A stretch of 64,000 nt of DNA from Mycobacterium sp. MFM001 (lineage in GTDB: Bacteria > Actinomycetota > Actinomycetes > Mycobacteriales > Mycobacteriaceae): the NCBI RefSeq assembly GCF_003402475.1, contig NZ_BFAB01000005.1:251633-315632 (forward strand). Direction: 5' to 3'. The notes under the pieces are model-generated. The model did no database searches. It saw only the letters and a program-made list of their open reading frames with translations, and was not told the DNA's origin. Both the position numbers and the translations under genes were made by a program. Positions 8,600 through 19,511 of the stretch are shown piece after piece. Each line of letters starts with the position of its first letter. Positions within the stretch are counted from its first letter, which is position 1.

Positions 8600-9473
8600 A
8601 CTTGTCCGGATTGGCGATATCCCATATGGCGCAGACCTTTCCGTCGCGCACCGTCATCGCCGTGATGCGGGGCATCATCTCCCAGTACTCACCGTCCCCG
8701 GGCGCACCCGGGGTGTAGGCGCCCAGTTCGCCGTTGACCAGCGCCAGCTGATTCGCCGTGACGAACGACGGACCGTAGCGTTGCGCCAAGCCGAACAGGA
8801 AGCGCGCCACCTTGTCGGCGCCGTGGATGACGCGGGCGGCGGTCGGCGCCTTGCCGTTGGAGTCGCCGGTGAACGTTATGTCGGGGTGGAGCAGCGCCAC
8901 CACACCGGCCATGTCGCCGGAGGCAATGGCCGCCATCAGCTTGCCCACCACCTCGTTATGGCTCGAGTCCGGTTCTGGTGGCGGCGCGTCGGCGACGGCC
9001 TTGCGGGCCCGCGACGCCAGCTGCCGAGCGGCCGCCGCACTGGTGCCCAGCACCTCGGCGACTTCGGTGAACGGCACCGAGAAGCCGTCGTGCAGCACGA
9101 ATGCCACCCGCTGATCGGGGGAAAGCCGCTCCAGCACCACCATCGCGGCAAAGCGCGCGTCCTCCCCGGCGACGACGGCCGAGAGCGGGTCGGCCGCGTC
9201 GAAACCGGTCACCACTGGCTCGGGCAGCCATTCACCGACGTAGGTTTCGCGACGACGCGCCGCCGACCGTAGCCGGTCGAGCGCGAGCCGGCTCACCACG
9301 GTGGTCAACCACGCTCGCAGGTCGGCGATCTCGGCCTCGACGCTGTTCCAGCGCAACCAGGCTTCCTGCACCATGTCCTCGGCGTCGGCGAACGTACCGG
9401 TCAGCCGATAGGCAACAGCCAGCAGATGCGGTCGCAACGCTTCGAATTCGTCGACCTGCTGGGCCGAGGTCAT
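8571..9473 (-). CDS. sigJ: ECF sigma factor SigJ (ECF41 type)
   Basis: Alternative sigma factor of 300 residues: sigma-2 (about 10-75), sigma-4 (about 108-162) and a C-terminal SnoaL-like domain (about 172-295). The ECF41 hallmarks are present: WLPEPV (82-87) in the linker and NPDK (288-291) near the C-terminus. In this group the extra domain acts as a built-in modulator instead of an anti-sigma factor. The ATG at 9473 is immediately preceded by a GTG at 9476. It corresponds to Rv3328c. Two promoters matching the ECF41 motif lie in this window. Confidence 0.94.
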   Translation of the reverse strand: MTSAQQVDEFEALRPHLLAVAYRLTGTFADAEDMVQEAWLRWNSVEAEIADLRAWLTTVVSRLALDRLRSAARRRETYVGEWLPEPVVTGFDAADPLSAVVAGEDARFAAMVVLERLSPDQRVAFVLHDGFSVPFTEVAEVLGTSAAAARQLASRARKAVADAPPPEPDSSHNEVVGKLMAAIASGDMAGVVALLHPDITFTGDSNGKAPTAARVIHGADKVARFLFGLAQRYGPSFVTANQLALVNGELGAYTPGAPGDGEYWEMMPRITAMTVRDGKVCAIWDIANPDKFTGSPLRSR

Positions 9474-9500
9474 CACCCGAGCGTAACGTTCGCAGGCACG

Positions 9501-10823
9501 ATGACCGAGAACCTCTGGCTCCACTTCGCCCGCCACGGCCCGGGCATCACCCCGCCGATCATCACCCGGGGCGAGGGCGTCCGGATTTTCGACGACCGCG
9601 GCAAAAGCTACCTCGACGCGCTGTCCGGGCTGTTCGTCGTGCAAGTCGGGCACGGTCGCGAGGAGCTCGCCGAAGCGGCAGCCCAGCAAGCCCGCACACT
9701 GGCCTACTTCCCTTTGTGGTCGTATGCCACCCCGCCGGCGATCGAACTCGCCGAGCGCGTCGCCCACTATGCTCCGGGCGATCTGAACCGGGTCTTTTTC
9801 ACCACCGGCGGCGGCGAGGCCGTCGAGACCGCGTGGAAACTCGCCAAGCAATACTTCAAGCTCACCGGCAAACCCGGGAAATACAAGGTGATTTCGCGGG
9901 CCGTCGCCTACCACGGCACGCCGCAGGGCGCGTTGGCCATCACCGGTGTGCCGGCACAGAAGGCGCCGTTCGAGCCGCTGACGCCGGGCGGCGTGAAAGT
10001 GCCCAACACCAACTTCTACCGCGCACCCGAACCGTTCAACACCGACCTCAAGGCCTTCGGCCAGTGGGCGGCCGACCGCATCGCCGAGGCAATCGAATTC
10101 GAAGGACCGGATACCGTCGCCGCGGTCTTCCTCGAACCTGTGCAGAACGCCGGCGGCAGCATCCCGCCGCCCCCGGGCTACTTCGAACGCGTCCGCCAGA
10201 TTTGCGACGAATACGACGTGCTGCTGGTTTCCGACGAAGTCATCTGCGCCTACGGGCGGATCGGGTCGATGTTCGCCTGCGACGACTTCGGTTACGTCCC
10301 AGACATGATCACCTGCGCCAAGGGGTTGACGTCGGGCTACTCGCCGATCGGCGCGATGATCGCCAGCGACCGGTTGTTCGAGCCGTTCAACGACGGCACG
10401 ACGACGTTTCCGCACGGCTACACCTTCGGTGGTCACCCGGTGTCGGCGGCGGTCGCGCTGGTCAACCTCGACATCTTCGAGCGCGAGGGCCTCAACGACC
10501 GGGTCAAACACCTTGGGCCGCAACTCCGTAGCACACTCGAGCGACTGTACGATCTGCCGATCGTCGGCGACGTCCGCGGCGAGGGCTACTTCCATTCGAT
10601 CGAATTGGTCAAGGACCAGACCAGCCGCGAAACCTTCACCACAGAGGAACGCCGGCGGCTGCTTCCCGCTTTGTCGTCGGCGCTGTACGACGCCGGGCTG
10701 TACTGCCGCATCGATGACCGCGGCGATCCGGCGATCCAGCTGGCCCCGCCGTTGATCAGTGGCCAGGGCGAGTTCGACGAGATCGAGTCCATCCTGCGCG
10801 CAGTGCTGGGAAATGCGTTGTGA
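9501..10823 (+). CDS. Class III PLP-dependent aminotransferase
   Basis: Moves an amino group between an omega-amine or amino acid and a keto acid, 440 residues. TTGGGEAVETA (101-111) is the phosphate-cup region, D245 in SDEV contacts the pyridine nitrogen and K274 in CAKGLTSGY is the expected Schiff-base lysine. The ATG at 9501 lies 27 bp from the divergent sigJ start; an in-frame start at 9426 would run into sigJ. It corresponds to Rv3329, whose substrate is not known. The next gene is coupled by a GTGA overlap. Confidence 0.93.
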   Translation: MTENLWLHFARHGPGITPPIITRGEGVRIFDDRGKSYLDALSGLFVVQVGHGREELAEAAAQQARTLAYFPLWSYATPPAIELAERVAHYAPGDLNRVFFTTGGGEAVETAWKLAKQYFKLTGKPGKYKVISRAVAYHGTPQGALAITGVPAQKAPFEPLTPGGVKVPNTNFYRAPEPFNTDLKAFGQWAADRIAEAIEFEGPDTVAAVFLEPVQNAGGSIPPPPGYFERVRQICDEYDVLLVSDEVICAYGRIGSMFACDDFGYVPDMITCAKGLTSGYSPIGAMIASDRLFEPFNDGTTTFPHGYTFGGHPVSAAVALVNLDIFEREGLNDRVKHLGPQLRSTLERLYDLPIVGDVRGEGYFHSIELVKDQTSRETFTTEERRRLLPALSSALYDAGLYCRIDDRGDPAIQLAPPLISGQGEFDEIESILRAVLGNAL

Positions 10824-11821
10824 GCAAACCGCGTATCAATCCGGTGCGGTGGCAGCCGCCACCCGTCGAACCGCTGCCGGATGTCCCCTCGCCGGACATC
10901 ACCGTCGTCCCACTGCCGGGCAACGGCCCCGAGGACGTCGTCACAGACGCTGCCGGCCACATCTGGGCGGGCTTGGAAGACGGTCGTATCGTGCGGATTT
11001 CACCCGACGTCGGTGAGCCCGTCGTCGTCGCCGATACCGGTGGCCGGCCGCTGGGCCTGCATGTGGCTCGCGACGGACGGGTGCTCGTCTGCGACAGCTA
11101 CCGAGGCGTGCTTGCGCTGAACCCGGATGACCGCACGCTGATGACGCTGGCGGACTCGGTGGCCGGCAGGCCACTGATGTTCTGTTCCAACGTCACCGAA
11201 ACATCCGATGGCACAATCTATTTCACCGAGTCGACGTGTGACTTCCGCTTCGAGCACTACACCGCGGCGGTGATCGAAGCGCGCGGCCGCGGCGGCTTGT
11301 TCAAGCTCACCCCCGACGGCACCGTCATCCAGCTGGCCGACGGCCTGTATTTCGCCAACGGCGTGACGACGACGGCCGACGAGTCCGCGTTGGTGTTCGC
11401 CGAAACCCAGGCGCGACGGCTCTCGAAGTACTGGCTGAGCGGACCGCAGGCCGGGTCGGTCACGCCGCTGGCCGTGCATCTGCCGGGTATGCCCGACAAC
11501 ATCTCCACCGGCACCGACGGCCGGATCTGGGTGGCGATGGTGACCGAAGTCAACACGGCCCTGGAATGGCTACTGCCCCGCGCGCCGGTGCTGCGCAAAC
11601 TGGCGTGGCGACTGCCCGAGCGGCTGCAACCGCAGATCAAGCCGGAGGTGTGGGCGGTGGCGTTCGATTCCGACAGCGGCCAGGTCGTCGCCGGGCTGCG
11701 CACCGAGCATCCGCAGTTCGGCGTCGTCACCGGGCTCGTGGAGAGCGCCGGCAGGCTGTGGATGGGCACGATCAACTATCCGGCGGTCGCCTACACGGAC
11801 CTACAAGGCACTCATTTGTAA
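10820..11821 (+). CDS. SMP-30/strictosidine synthase-like beta-propeller protein
   Basis: A 333-residue six-bladed propeller-type protein: repeated D-G-x-I/V-W/V strands (for example DAAGHIWAGLEDGRIVRI and DGTIYFTES) and the NGVTTTADESALVFAETQ segment typical of the strictosidine synthase-like family. Members are lactonases or esterases; no lactone substrate can be named. GTG start at 10820 overlaps the aminotransferase stop, so the two are co-translated and may act in one pathway. I do not recall a counterpart at this place in M. tuberculosis. Confidence 0.82.
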   Translation: MSKPRINPVRWQPPPVEPLPDVPSPDITVVPLPGNGPEDVVTDAAGHIWAGLEDGRIVRISPDVGEPVVVADTGGRPLGLHVARDGRVLVCDSYRGVLALNPDDRTLMTLADSVAGRPLMFCSNVTETSDGTIYFTESTCDFRFEHYTAAVIEARGRGGLFKLTPDGTVIQLADGLYFANGVTTTADESALVFAETQARRLSKYWLSGPQAGSVTPLAVHLPGMPDNISTGTDGRIWVAMVTEVNTALEWLLPRAPVLRKLAWRLPERLQPQIKPEVWAVAFDSDSGQVVAGLRTEHPQFGVVTGLVESAGRLWMGTINYPAVAYTDLQGTHL

Positions 11822-11874
11822 CTTCTGCAACACCAGTCACAGCGCGGCTCCACGGAAATCCGTCGCCGATCGCC

Positions 11875-11880
11875 TAATCT
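11875..11880 (+). promoter_or_regulatory. Candidate -10 element for dacB1
   Basis: TAATCT fits TANNNT and ends 9 bp before the dacB1 ATG, giving an almost leaderless transcript. No clear -35 is seen. Confidence 0.4.
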
Positions 11881-11889
11881 GCACAGACG

Positions 11890-13110
11890 ATGGCCCTCCT
11901 ACGTTCTGCGTTGTGCCTGGCAGGGGCTCTTTTCCTGCTGGCCGCACCGAGCATGCCCGCCGCGCTCGCCGAGCCCAATGCGACGGCCGGTACCTGCCCG
12001 TATCGGGTGACTACCCCGCCGGCGGTCGATTCGTCGGAGGTGCCGCAGGCCGGTGACCCCCCGGTTCCGTTGCCGGTGCCCGCCGCGCCGGTCGGCGGCA
12101 ACGCGCTGGGCGGTTGCGGCGTGATCGCCGCACCCGACACACCGCCGGTCCCCGGTGACATCTCCGCCGAGGCGTGGCTGGTCGCCGACCTCGACAGCGG
12201 CGCCGTCGTCGCAGCCAAAGACCCGCACGGTCGTCACCGCCCGGCCAGCGTCATCAAGGTGCTGGTCGCGATGGCGTCGCTGGGCGAACTCAATCTCAAC
12301 AAGACCGTCGCCGGCACTCCCGAGGACGCCGCCGCGGAGGGCACCAAGGTCGGCGTCGCGCCCGGCGGCACCTACACGGTCAACCAGTTGCTGCACGGGC
12401 TGCTGATGCATTCGGGCAACGACGCCGCGCACGCGTTGGCCATGCAGCTCGGTGGCATGCCGGTCGCGTTGGAGAAGATCAACACGCTGGCCCGCAAGCT
12501 CGGCGGCGGTGACACCCGCGTCGCGACCCCGTCCGGGCTGGACGGACCCGGCATGAGCACGTCGGCCTATGACATCGGGCTGTTCTACCGATACGCCTGG
12601 CAGAACCCGACGTTCGCCGACATCGTCGCCACCCGCACCTTCGACTTCCCGGGCCACGCCGACCATCCGGGTTACCAGCTGGAGAACGACAACCAGCTGC
12701 TCTACCACTACCCGGGCGCGCTGGGCGGCAAGACCGGCTACACCGACGACGCCGGGCAAACGTTCGTCGGGGCGGCCAACCGGGACGGGCGACGGCTGAT
12801 GGCGGTGCTGCTGCACGGCACCCGCCAGCCGATTGCGCCGTGGGAGCAGGCCGCGCACCTGCTCGACTACGGATTCGCCACGTCCCCCGGCACCCGGGTG
12901 GGAACGCTGATCGAACCCGACCCCGCGCTGGTGGCCGCCAAGCCCGATGCCGCCGACGACGGCGTCGCCAACCGGACCGCGCCTATCGTGCCGTCCGCCG
13001 ACGCGCTGCCGGTGCGGGTGGGTGTGGCGGTGATCGGCACGATCATCGTGTTCGGATTGATGATGGTCGCGCGGTCGCTGAACCGACGGCCGCAGCGCGA
13101 ATTCTCATGA
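11890..13110 (+). CDS. dacB1: D-alanyl-D-alanine carboxypeptidase
   Basis: Trims the terminal D-alanine from peptidoglycan stem peptides in the periplasm. It has 406 residues. A signal peptide of about 27 residues (ending PAALA) precedes a proline-rich linker. The serine penicillin-binding motifs are S120-V-I-K123, S175-G-N177 and K281-T-G283. A C-terminal hydrophobic helix (about 374-394) followed by arginines anchors it in the membrane. It corresponds to Rv3330 and starts a run of coupled genes to nagA. Confidence 0.95.
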   Translation: MALLRSALCLAGALFLLAAPSMPAALAEPNATAGTCPYRVTTPPAVDSSEVPQAGDPPVPLPVPAAPVGGNALGGCGVIAAPDTPPVPGDISAEAWLVADLDSGAVVAAKDPHGRHRPASVIKVLVAMASLGELNLNKTVAGTPEDAAAEGTKVGVAPGGTYTVNQLLHGLLMHSGNDAAHALAMQLGGMPVALEKINTLARKLGGGDTRVATPSGLDGPGMSTSAYDIGLFYRYAWQNPTFADIVATRTFDFPGHADHPGYQLENDNQLLYHYPGALGGKTGYTDDAGQTFVGAANRDGRRLMAVLLHGTRQPIAPWEQAAHLLDYGFATSPGTRVGTLIEPDPALVAAKPDAADDGVANRTAPIVPSADALPVRVGVAVIGTIIVFGLMMVARSLNRRPQREFS

Positions 13111-13319
13111 CAGCTCAAGGCTTCTCCGCCTCGACCGAGCGCTGGAACGGCGCCGGTGGATTCGAAGCGTGCGGCTGGTGGCTGCTCTCGACGAGCACCG
13201 GCTTGCTGCCACTGGCCATCGTCATCGCCACCGTGCTGGGAATCCTGCCGCATCGCTCATCGTGGGCGGTGGCCGCAACGCTGCCGAAGACATCGCCCGC
13301 GACCCGCGAGATGCGCTGA
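13107..13319 (+). CDS. Small open frame after dacB1, possibly frame-broken
   Basis: A 70-residue frame whose ATG overlaps the dacB1 stop (ATGA). It has one hydrophobic stretch ([15 protein letters not shown], about residues 33-47), so it could be a single-pass membrane peptide. I do not recognise it. High third-position GC fits this frame to about 13250; after that the +1 frame ([18 protein letters not shown]...) looks more coding-like, which suggests a frameshift or a decayed gene. It may not be functional. Confidence 0.3.
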   Translation: MTAQGFSASTERWNGAGGFEACGWWLLSTSTGLLPLAIVIATVLGILPHRSSWAVAATLPKTSPATREMR

Positions 13320-13351
13320 GCGACAGCCCGATCAGCACTAAGCTTGACTGT

Positions 13352-13690
13352 GTGACTGATGCCCTCTACGACGACGGCGGTCTTCGGCTTGATGAAAATG
13401 GGGTTACGATCCGGCGCTACTACTTCCCCTGGGCCGGGCCAAAGCGGTTCGGTTACAAGGTAATCCGTCATGTCGAGGTGCTGCCGCTGAATTGGCTGAG
13501 TGGGAAAGGCCGCGGATGGGGAACAGCACATCCGGGCTACTGGTTTCCACTCGACACGCGCCGGCCCGGCAAAAGCACCCTGCTGATATTCGATCTCGGC
13601 AGCCGGGTCAAGCCATGCGTCACGCCTGGCGAACCGGATCGCGTCATTGCGCTGTTGCGCGACCGGGTCGCGGTCGGCGGCAATGGCTGA
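13352..13690 (+). CDS. Small conserved protein, PH-domain-like
   Basis: A 112-residue cytosolic protein beginning TDALYDDGGLRLDENG, with alternating beta-like segments and many aromatics (RRYYFPWAGPKRFGYK). The strand pattern and the ending DRVIALLRDRV recall small bacterial PH-like proteins; this is a fold guess, not a function. The GTG at 13352 was chosen because the sequence before it reads poorly as one frame. Its end overlaps the sugI start by 8 bp. Confidence 0.65.
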   Translation: MTDALYDDGGLRLDENGVTIRRYYFPWAGPKRFGYKVIRHVEVLPLNWLSGKGRGWGTAHPGYWFPLDTRRPGKSTLLIFDLGSRVKPCVTPGEPDRVIALLRDRVAVGGNG

Positions 13691-15062
13691 CTTGTCCCGT
13701 GGCCATGCCGGTCGCATGCTGGGCCTCACCGCGGCCAGCCTCGGGGTCATCTACGGCTACGACATCTCCAACATTGCCGGCGCGCTGCTGTTCGTCACCG
13801 ACGAATTCGGTCTGAGCACCCGGCAGCAGGAATTGGTGACGACAGCGGTGGTGGTCGGCGAGATCGCCGGGGCGCTGGGCGGCGGCGTGCTGGCCAACGC
13901 GATCGGACGGCAAAAGTCGATGGTGCTGGTGGCCGCCGGCTATGCGATTTTTGCCCTACTCGGTGCGGTATCGGTGTCGGCGCCGATGCTGCTTGCGGCA
14001 CGGCTGTTGCTGGGCCTGACCATCGGGGTATCGATCGTGGTGGTTCCGGTGTTCGTCGCCGAGTCCGCCCCGGCCGGGGTCCGTGGTTCGCTACTGGTCT
14101 CCTACCAGGTGGCCACCGTCGCCGGGATTATCTGCGGCTACCTCGCCGCCTACCTGCTGGCCGGATCACACGGATGGCGATGGATGCTGGGTCTGGCCGC
14201 AGCGCCCGCGGTCCTGCTGATACCGCTGTTGCTCCGGATGCCCGACACTGCACGCTGGTATGCGCTCAAGGGCCGGGTTGCCGATGCTCGTGAGGCGCTG
14301 CGACGGGTGGAGCCGGACCGCGACGTCGAGAGCGACCTCGCAGAAATCGACCGCGCCCTGCAAGAAGAAAGCGGCGGCGTGCTGGCCGAGATGCTGCGAG
14401 CGCCCTATTTGCGCGCCACCCTCTTCGTGATCGCGCTCGGCTTTTTCATCCAGATCACCGGCATCAACGCGATCGTGTACTACGGCCCACGGCTATTCGA
14501 GGCAATGGGTTTCGCCGGAAACTTCTCCCTGCTGGTTCTGCCCGCCTTGGTGCAGGCCGCGGCGCTGGCCACGGTGGTAGTCTCGCTGCTTCTGGTCGAC
14601 CGGCTGGGCCGGCGCCCAATCCTGTTGTCGGGCATCGCGATGATGATCGCCGCCGACCTGCTGCTCATCGCTATGTTCGCCACGCATGCCCCGGCGATAG
14701 TCGGGTTCGGCGGCGTGCTGCTGTTCACCATGGGCTTCACCTTCGGTTTCGGCGCGCTGGTGTGGGTGTATGCCGGCGAGAGCTTTCCGTCGCGGCTGCG
14801 GTCGATGGGCTCCAGCGCCATGCTCACCGCGAACCACGTGGCGAACGCCCTCGTGGTTGGCGTCTTCCTGACGATGCTGCAGTCAGTCGGCGGCGCAGGC
14901 ACTTTCAGCGTTTTCGGCGTCCTCGCAGTGAGCGCATTCACCTTCGTCTACCGGTTTGCGCCGGAGACCAAGGGCCGCCAGCTCGAGGAGATCCGGCACT
15001 TCTGGGAAAACGGCGGCCGCTGGCCGGACGAGGCGCCGACGGGTGCGCGGACATGCCCCTGA
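13683..15062 (+). CDS. sugI: MFS sugar transporter
   Basis: A 459-residue major facilitator of the sugar porter family with about twelve hydrophobic helices. Family signatures seen are VDRLGRRPI in the loop after helix 8, the FIQITGINAIVYYGP segment of helix 7 that lines the sugar site in porters, and PETKGRQLEEI at the end of the last helix. Corresponds to Rv3331. It overlaps nagA by 10 bp, so the sugar may be an amino sugar or another envelope-derived sugar; that link is inferred from context. Confidence 0.92.
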   Translation: MADLSRGHAGRMLGLTAASLGVIYGYDISNIAGALLFVTDEFGLSTRQQELVTTAVVVGEIAGALGGGVLANAIGRQKSMVLVAAGYAIFALLGAVSVSAPMLLAARLLLGLTIGVSIVVVPVFVAESAPAGVRGSLLVSYQVATVAGIICGYLAAYLLAGSHGWRWMLGLAAAPAVLLIPLLLRMPDTARWYALKGRVADAREALRRVEPDRDVESDLAEIDRALQEESGGVLAEMLRAPYLRATLFVIALGFFIQITGINAIVYYGPRLFEAMGFAGNFSLLVLPALVQAAALATVVVSLLLVDRLGRRPILLSGIAMMIAADLLLIAMFATHAPAIVGFGGVLLFTMGFTFGFGALVWVYAGESFPSRLRSMGSSAMLTANHVANALVVGVFLTMLQSVGGAGTFSVFGVLAVSAFTFVYRFAPETKGRQLEEIRHFWENGGRWPDEAPTGARTCP

Positions 15063-16174
15063 TCGCCACCGGCACAACAGTTCTCGGGCAACAGGTCTGC
15101 AGACCTGGGTGGGTGGACGTGTCCGGCACGCGCATCCACGACTGCGGGCCCGGTTTGCCGCCACGCCCACCCGACATCGACCTGCCCGACGCCGTGATGG
15201 TGCCGGGTTTCGTCGACATGCACGTGCACGGCGGCGGCGGAGCCTCGTACAGCGACGCAGACATGGTGCGCGCCACGGAATTTCACCGCCGGCACGGCAC
15301 CACCACGACGCTGGCCAGCCTGGTCAGCGGGTCGCCCGACGACCTGTTGACGGCGGTGCGCTCGCTGGCCGAGGCGACCCGGGCGGGCGTCGTCGCCGGC
15401 ATCCACCTCGAGGGGCCGTGGCTGAGCGGGCAGCACTGCGGAGCGCACGACCCGGCAGTACTGCGCGATCCCGCCCCGGCCGAGATCGACGCGTTGCTGG
15501 CCGCCGGTGAAGGCGCGATCCGCATGATCACCCTGGCACCGGAACGCCCCGGCGCCGACGACGCCATCGCGCGTTTCGTCGACGCGGGAGTGGTTGTGGC
15601 CGTGGGACATACGGACGCCCGCTACGAGCAGACGCGGCATGCGGTCGAGCTCGGGGCGACGGTCGCCACGCATCTGTTCAATGCGATGCGCCCACTGCAC
15701 CACCGCGAACCGGGACCGGCGCTGGCACTGTTGCAGGACTCGCGGGTGACCGTCGAGCTGATCGCCGACGGAGTACATGTGCATCCGGCCGTACTGCGCG
15801 CGGTGATCGAGGCCGCGGGACCCGAGCGGGTGGCGTTGGTCACCGACGCCACCGCCGCCGCGGGCCGCGGCGACGGCCCGTTTCGTCTGGGCACGCTCGA
15901 CGTCGACGTCATCTCCGGAGTGGCGCGGGTGCGCGGGACGTCGACCATCGCGGGCAGCACCGCGACCATGGATCAGCTTTTCCGGACGGTGGCGGCCGAT
16001 GCCGGGCTGGCCGCCGCCGCCCAGATGACGTCGGCAACCCCGGCCCGCGCACTGGGACTCGACGGCATCGGATGCCTGCGCGCCGGCCTTGACGCAGACC
16101 TCGTCGTGCTGGACCGGGACCTACAGGTGAGCGCGGTGATGGCCGGCGGCGAGTGGCTCAAGGCGCCCCTGTAG
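15053..16174 (+). CDS. nagA: N-acetylglucosamine-6-phosphate deacetylase
   Basis: Removes acetate from GlcNAc-6-P, the entry step for recycling peptidoglycan amino sugars. The protein has 373 residues. DMHVHGGGG (55-63) contains the H57-x-H59 metal site, HLEGPW carries the metal-binding glutamate, GHTDA and ATHLFNAM supply further histidines and LVTDATAAAG the catalytic aspartate. Coupled to sugI by overlap. Corresponds to Rv3332. The downstream DoxX gene has its own promoter, so the operon probably ends here. Confidence 0.94.
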   Translation: MPLIATGTTVLGQQVCRPGWVDVSGTRIHDCGPGLPPRPPDIDLPDAVMVPGFVDMHVHGGGGASYSDADMVRATEFHRRHGTTTTLASLVSGSPDDLLTAVRSLAEATRAGVVAGIHLEGPWLSGQHCGAHDPAVLRDPAPAEIDALLAAGEGAIRMITLAPERPGADDAIARFVDAGVVVAVGHTDARYEQTRHAVELGATVATHLFNAMRPLHHREPGPALALLQDSRVTVELIADGVHVHPAVLRAVIEAAGPERVALVTDATAAAGRGDGPFRLGTLDVDVISGVARVRGTSTIAGSTATMDQLFRTVAADAGLAAAAQMTSATPARALGLDGIGCLRAGLDADLVVLDRDLQVSAVMAGGEWLKAPL

Positions 16175-16185
16175 CGCCGGCACCC

Positions 16186-16212
16186 TGTCACATCTGCCTC
16201 CGGTGCGGCGTC
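16186..16212 (+). promoter_or_regulatory. Second ECF41 (SigJ)-type promoter
   Basis: TGTCACA (16186-16192), exactly 16 bp, then CGTC (16209-16212), identical in both boxes and spacing to the element at 5937-5963. Predicted start of transcription is near 16219, giving a leader of about 27 nt that includes a GGAGG site for the DoxX gene. Confidence 0.72.
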
Positions 16213-16246
16213 ATACCTATGAACCACACCCGATCCGGAGGTCACC

Positions 16247-16609
16247 ATGAACGTCCTGCTGTGGAGCCTGCAAGTAATACTCGCCGTCATCTTCGCGGCG
16301 TCCGGGCTGGCGAAGATCAGCCAGCCCAAGGCACGACTCATCGCCAGCGGACAAACCGGCGTTGCGCCGTTCCCGTTGCCGGTGATCCGTGTCACCGCGC
16401 TGGCCGAACTGCTCGGCGCCGTCGGGATTCTGCTGCCGCGCCTTGTCGGCGTCGCGGAATACCTGACTCCGCTCGCCGCGGCTGGCTTCGCCGTCGTCAT
16501 GGTCGGCGCCGTCAGCTCGCATGCGTACCTTCGCGAGCCACGTAACGTCGCACTGACGGCGATGATTCTGGTCGCCGCGGTCCTCGTCGCCGTCGGCAGA
16601 GCGGTCTGA
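16247..16609 (+). CDS. DoxX-family membrane protein
   Basis: A 120-residue integral membrane protein with four hydrophobic helices. The SGLAKISQP motif after helix 1 is typical of the DoxX/DoxD family. In M. tuberculosis a DoxX member joins an oxidative-stress membrane complex, but that paralogue is elsewhere and the role of this one is unknown. Strong GGAGG before the ATG. It sits behind an ECF41-type promoter and 11 bp ahead of an NTF2-like gene, suggesting a small SigJ-controlled operon. Confidence 0.85.
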   Translation: MNVLLWSLQVILAVIFAASGLAKISQPKARLIASGQTGVAPFPLPVIRVTALAELLGAVGILLPRLVGVAEYLTPLAAAGFAVVMVGAVSSHAYLREPRNVALTAMILVAAVLVAVGRAV

Positions 16610-16620
16610 AGGGATTAGCA

Positions 16621-16992
16621 ATGCATGCATTTCGCGCTGCCGTCGAGACCGGCGAAATCAGCACCATCGGAAAGCTGTTCACCGACGACGTGGTGTTGCA
16701 CAGCCCCGTCGCGCACCGCCCCTACATCGGCCGGGAGGCGGTCGCGACCATCGTCTCAGCGGTCGCAACCGTGTTGGAGGGGTTTCACTTCGAGAAGGAA
16801 ATCAGCACGGACACCACGGCTTTGATGTTCCGCGCCACGGTGGACGGCCTGGACATCCAGGGCTGTGACTTCATCCATACTCGCGAAGACGGCTTGATCG
16901 ACGAGTTGACGGTGATGGTCCGGCCGCTCAAGGCCGCCACGGTGTTCGCCGAGAAGATGAGTGCGGAGCTCGGAAAGGGCGAGCGCTCATAG
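16621..16992 (+). CDS. NTF2-like (SnoaL-type) small protein
   Basis: A 123-residue cone-shaped-fold protein: N-terminal helix, DDVVLHSPVAHRPYIGREAV, then three long strands ending in DELTVMVRPL. Members are small isomerases, hydrolases or binding modules; no catalytic residue can be assigned safely. It lies 11 bp downstream of the DoxX gene, in the same transcript. The same fold forms the C-terminal domain of SigJ, whose promoter motif precedes this pair, but no functional link is shown. Confidence 0.8.
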   Translation: MHAFRAAVETGEISTIGKLFTDDVVLHSPVAHRPYIGREAVATIVSAVATVLEGFHFEKEISTDTTALMFRATVDGLDIQGCDFIHTREDGLIDELTVMVRPLKAATVFAEKMSAELGKGERS

Positions 16993-16999
16993 CTTTTGC

Positions 17000-17005
17000 T
17001 ATCGT
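17000..17005 (+). promoter_or_regulatory. Candidate -10 element before the guanidine riboswitch
   Basis: TATCGT fits TANNNT and lies 21 bp before the aptamer, inside the 90-bp gap between the NTF2-like gene and gdx. Transcription would begin near 17012, just upstream of the aptamer. Confidence 0.4.
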
Positions 17006-17026
17006 CGACCCCGTCGGCAAGAGACA

Positions 17027-17070
17027 CCGGACGAGGGGCACCGTACCCGGCCAGCGACAAGACGGCGCCG
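17027..17070 (+). promoter_or_regulatory. Guanidine-III (ykkC-III) riboswitch
   Basis: The 44-nt segment contains the conserved string of the guanidine-III class: CCGGACGAGG, then CCGTACCCGG, then GACAAGACGGCGCC, in the order and spacing I remember from the Thermobifida fusca aptamer. CCGG at 17027-17030 pairs with CCGG at 17047-17050, and 17037-17044 pairs with 17062-17069 to form the pseudoknot, with one A-C mismatch (17040/17066). The Shine-Dalgarno TGGAGG starts at 17071, directly after the aptamer, so guanidinium binding should control translation of the exporter gene. Confidence 0.85.
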
Positions 17071-17082
17071 TGGAGGTGTGTG

Positions 17083-17393
17083 ATGGCCTGGCTGGTGTTG
17101 GTGGTCTCGGGTGCGCTCGAGGCGGTGTGGGCGACCGCATTGAACCGCTCGGACGGCTTCTCGAAGCTGGCACCGTCGCTGGTTTTTGCGGTGTCGCTGA
17201 CGCTGTCGATGGCCGGGCTGGCGTTCGCGATGCGCAGTCTGCCAACCGGAACCAGCTACGCGGTGTGGGTGGGCATCGGCGCGGCGCTCACCGTTGCCTA
17301 CGCGATGCTGACCGGCGACGAGGCCGCATCACTGGTGAAAGTCGTGCTGATCGCCGGGGTGGTCGGCTGCATCGTCGGCCTGAAGCTGGTGAG

Positions 17394-17397
<4 letters not shown>
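17083..17397 (+). CDS. gdx: SMR-family guanidinium exporter (Gdx/SugE type)
   Basis: A 104-residue small multidrug resistance protein with four membrane helices. E13 in helix 1 (SGALEAVWATAL) is the essential proton/substrate glutamate. The riboswitch in front of it argues for the guanidinium-exporting Gdx subgroup rather than the EmrE type. The ATG at 17083 follows TGGAGG by 6 bp; an earlier in-frame start would translate through the aptamer. Its TAG stop shares a CTAG with the convergent YihY gene. Confidence 0.92.
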
Positions 17398-19444
<2,047 letters not shown>

Positions 19445-19511
19445 TCACGCCGCCGCCGAGCCGGATGCCCTGTGCTTGCGGTACCGGCGGTATCACCTTA
19501 CTGTCGGCAGC

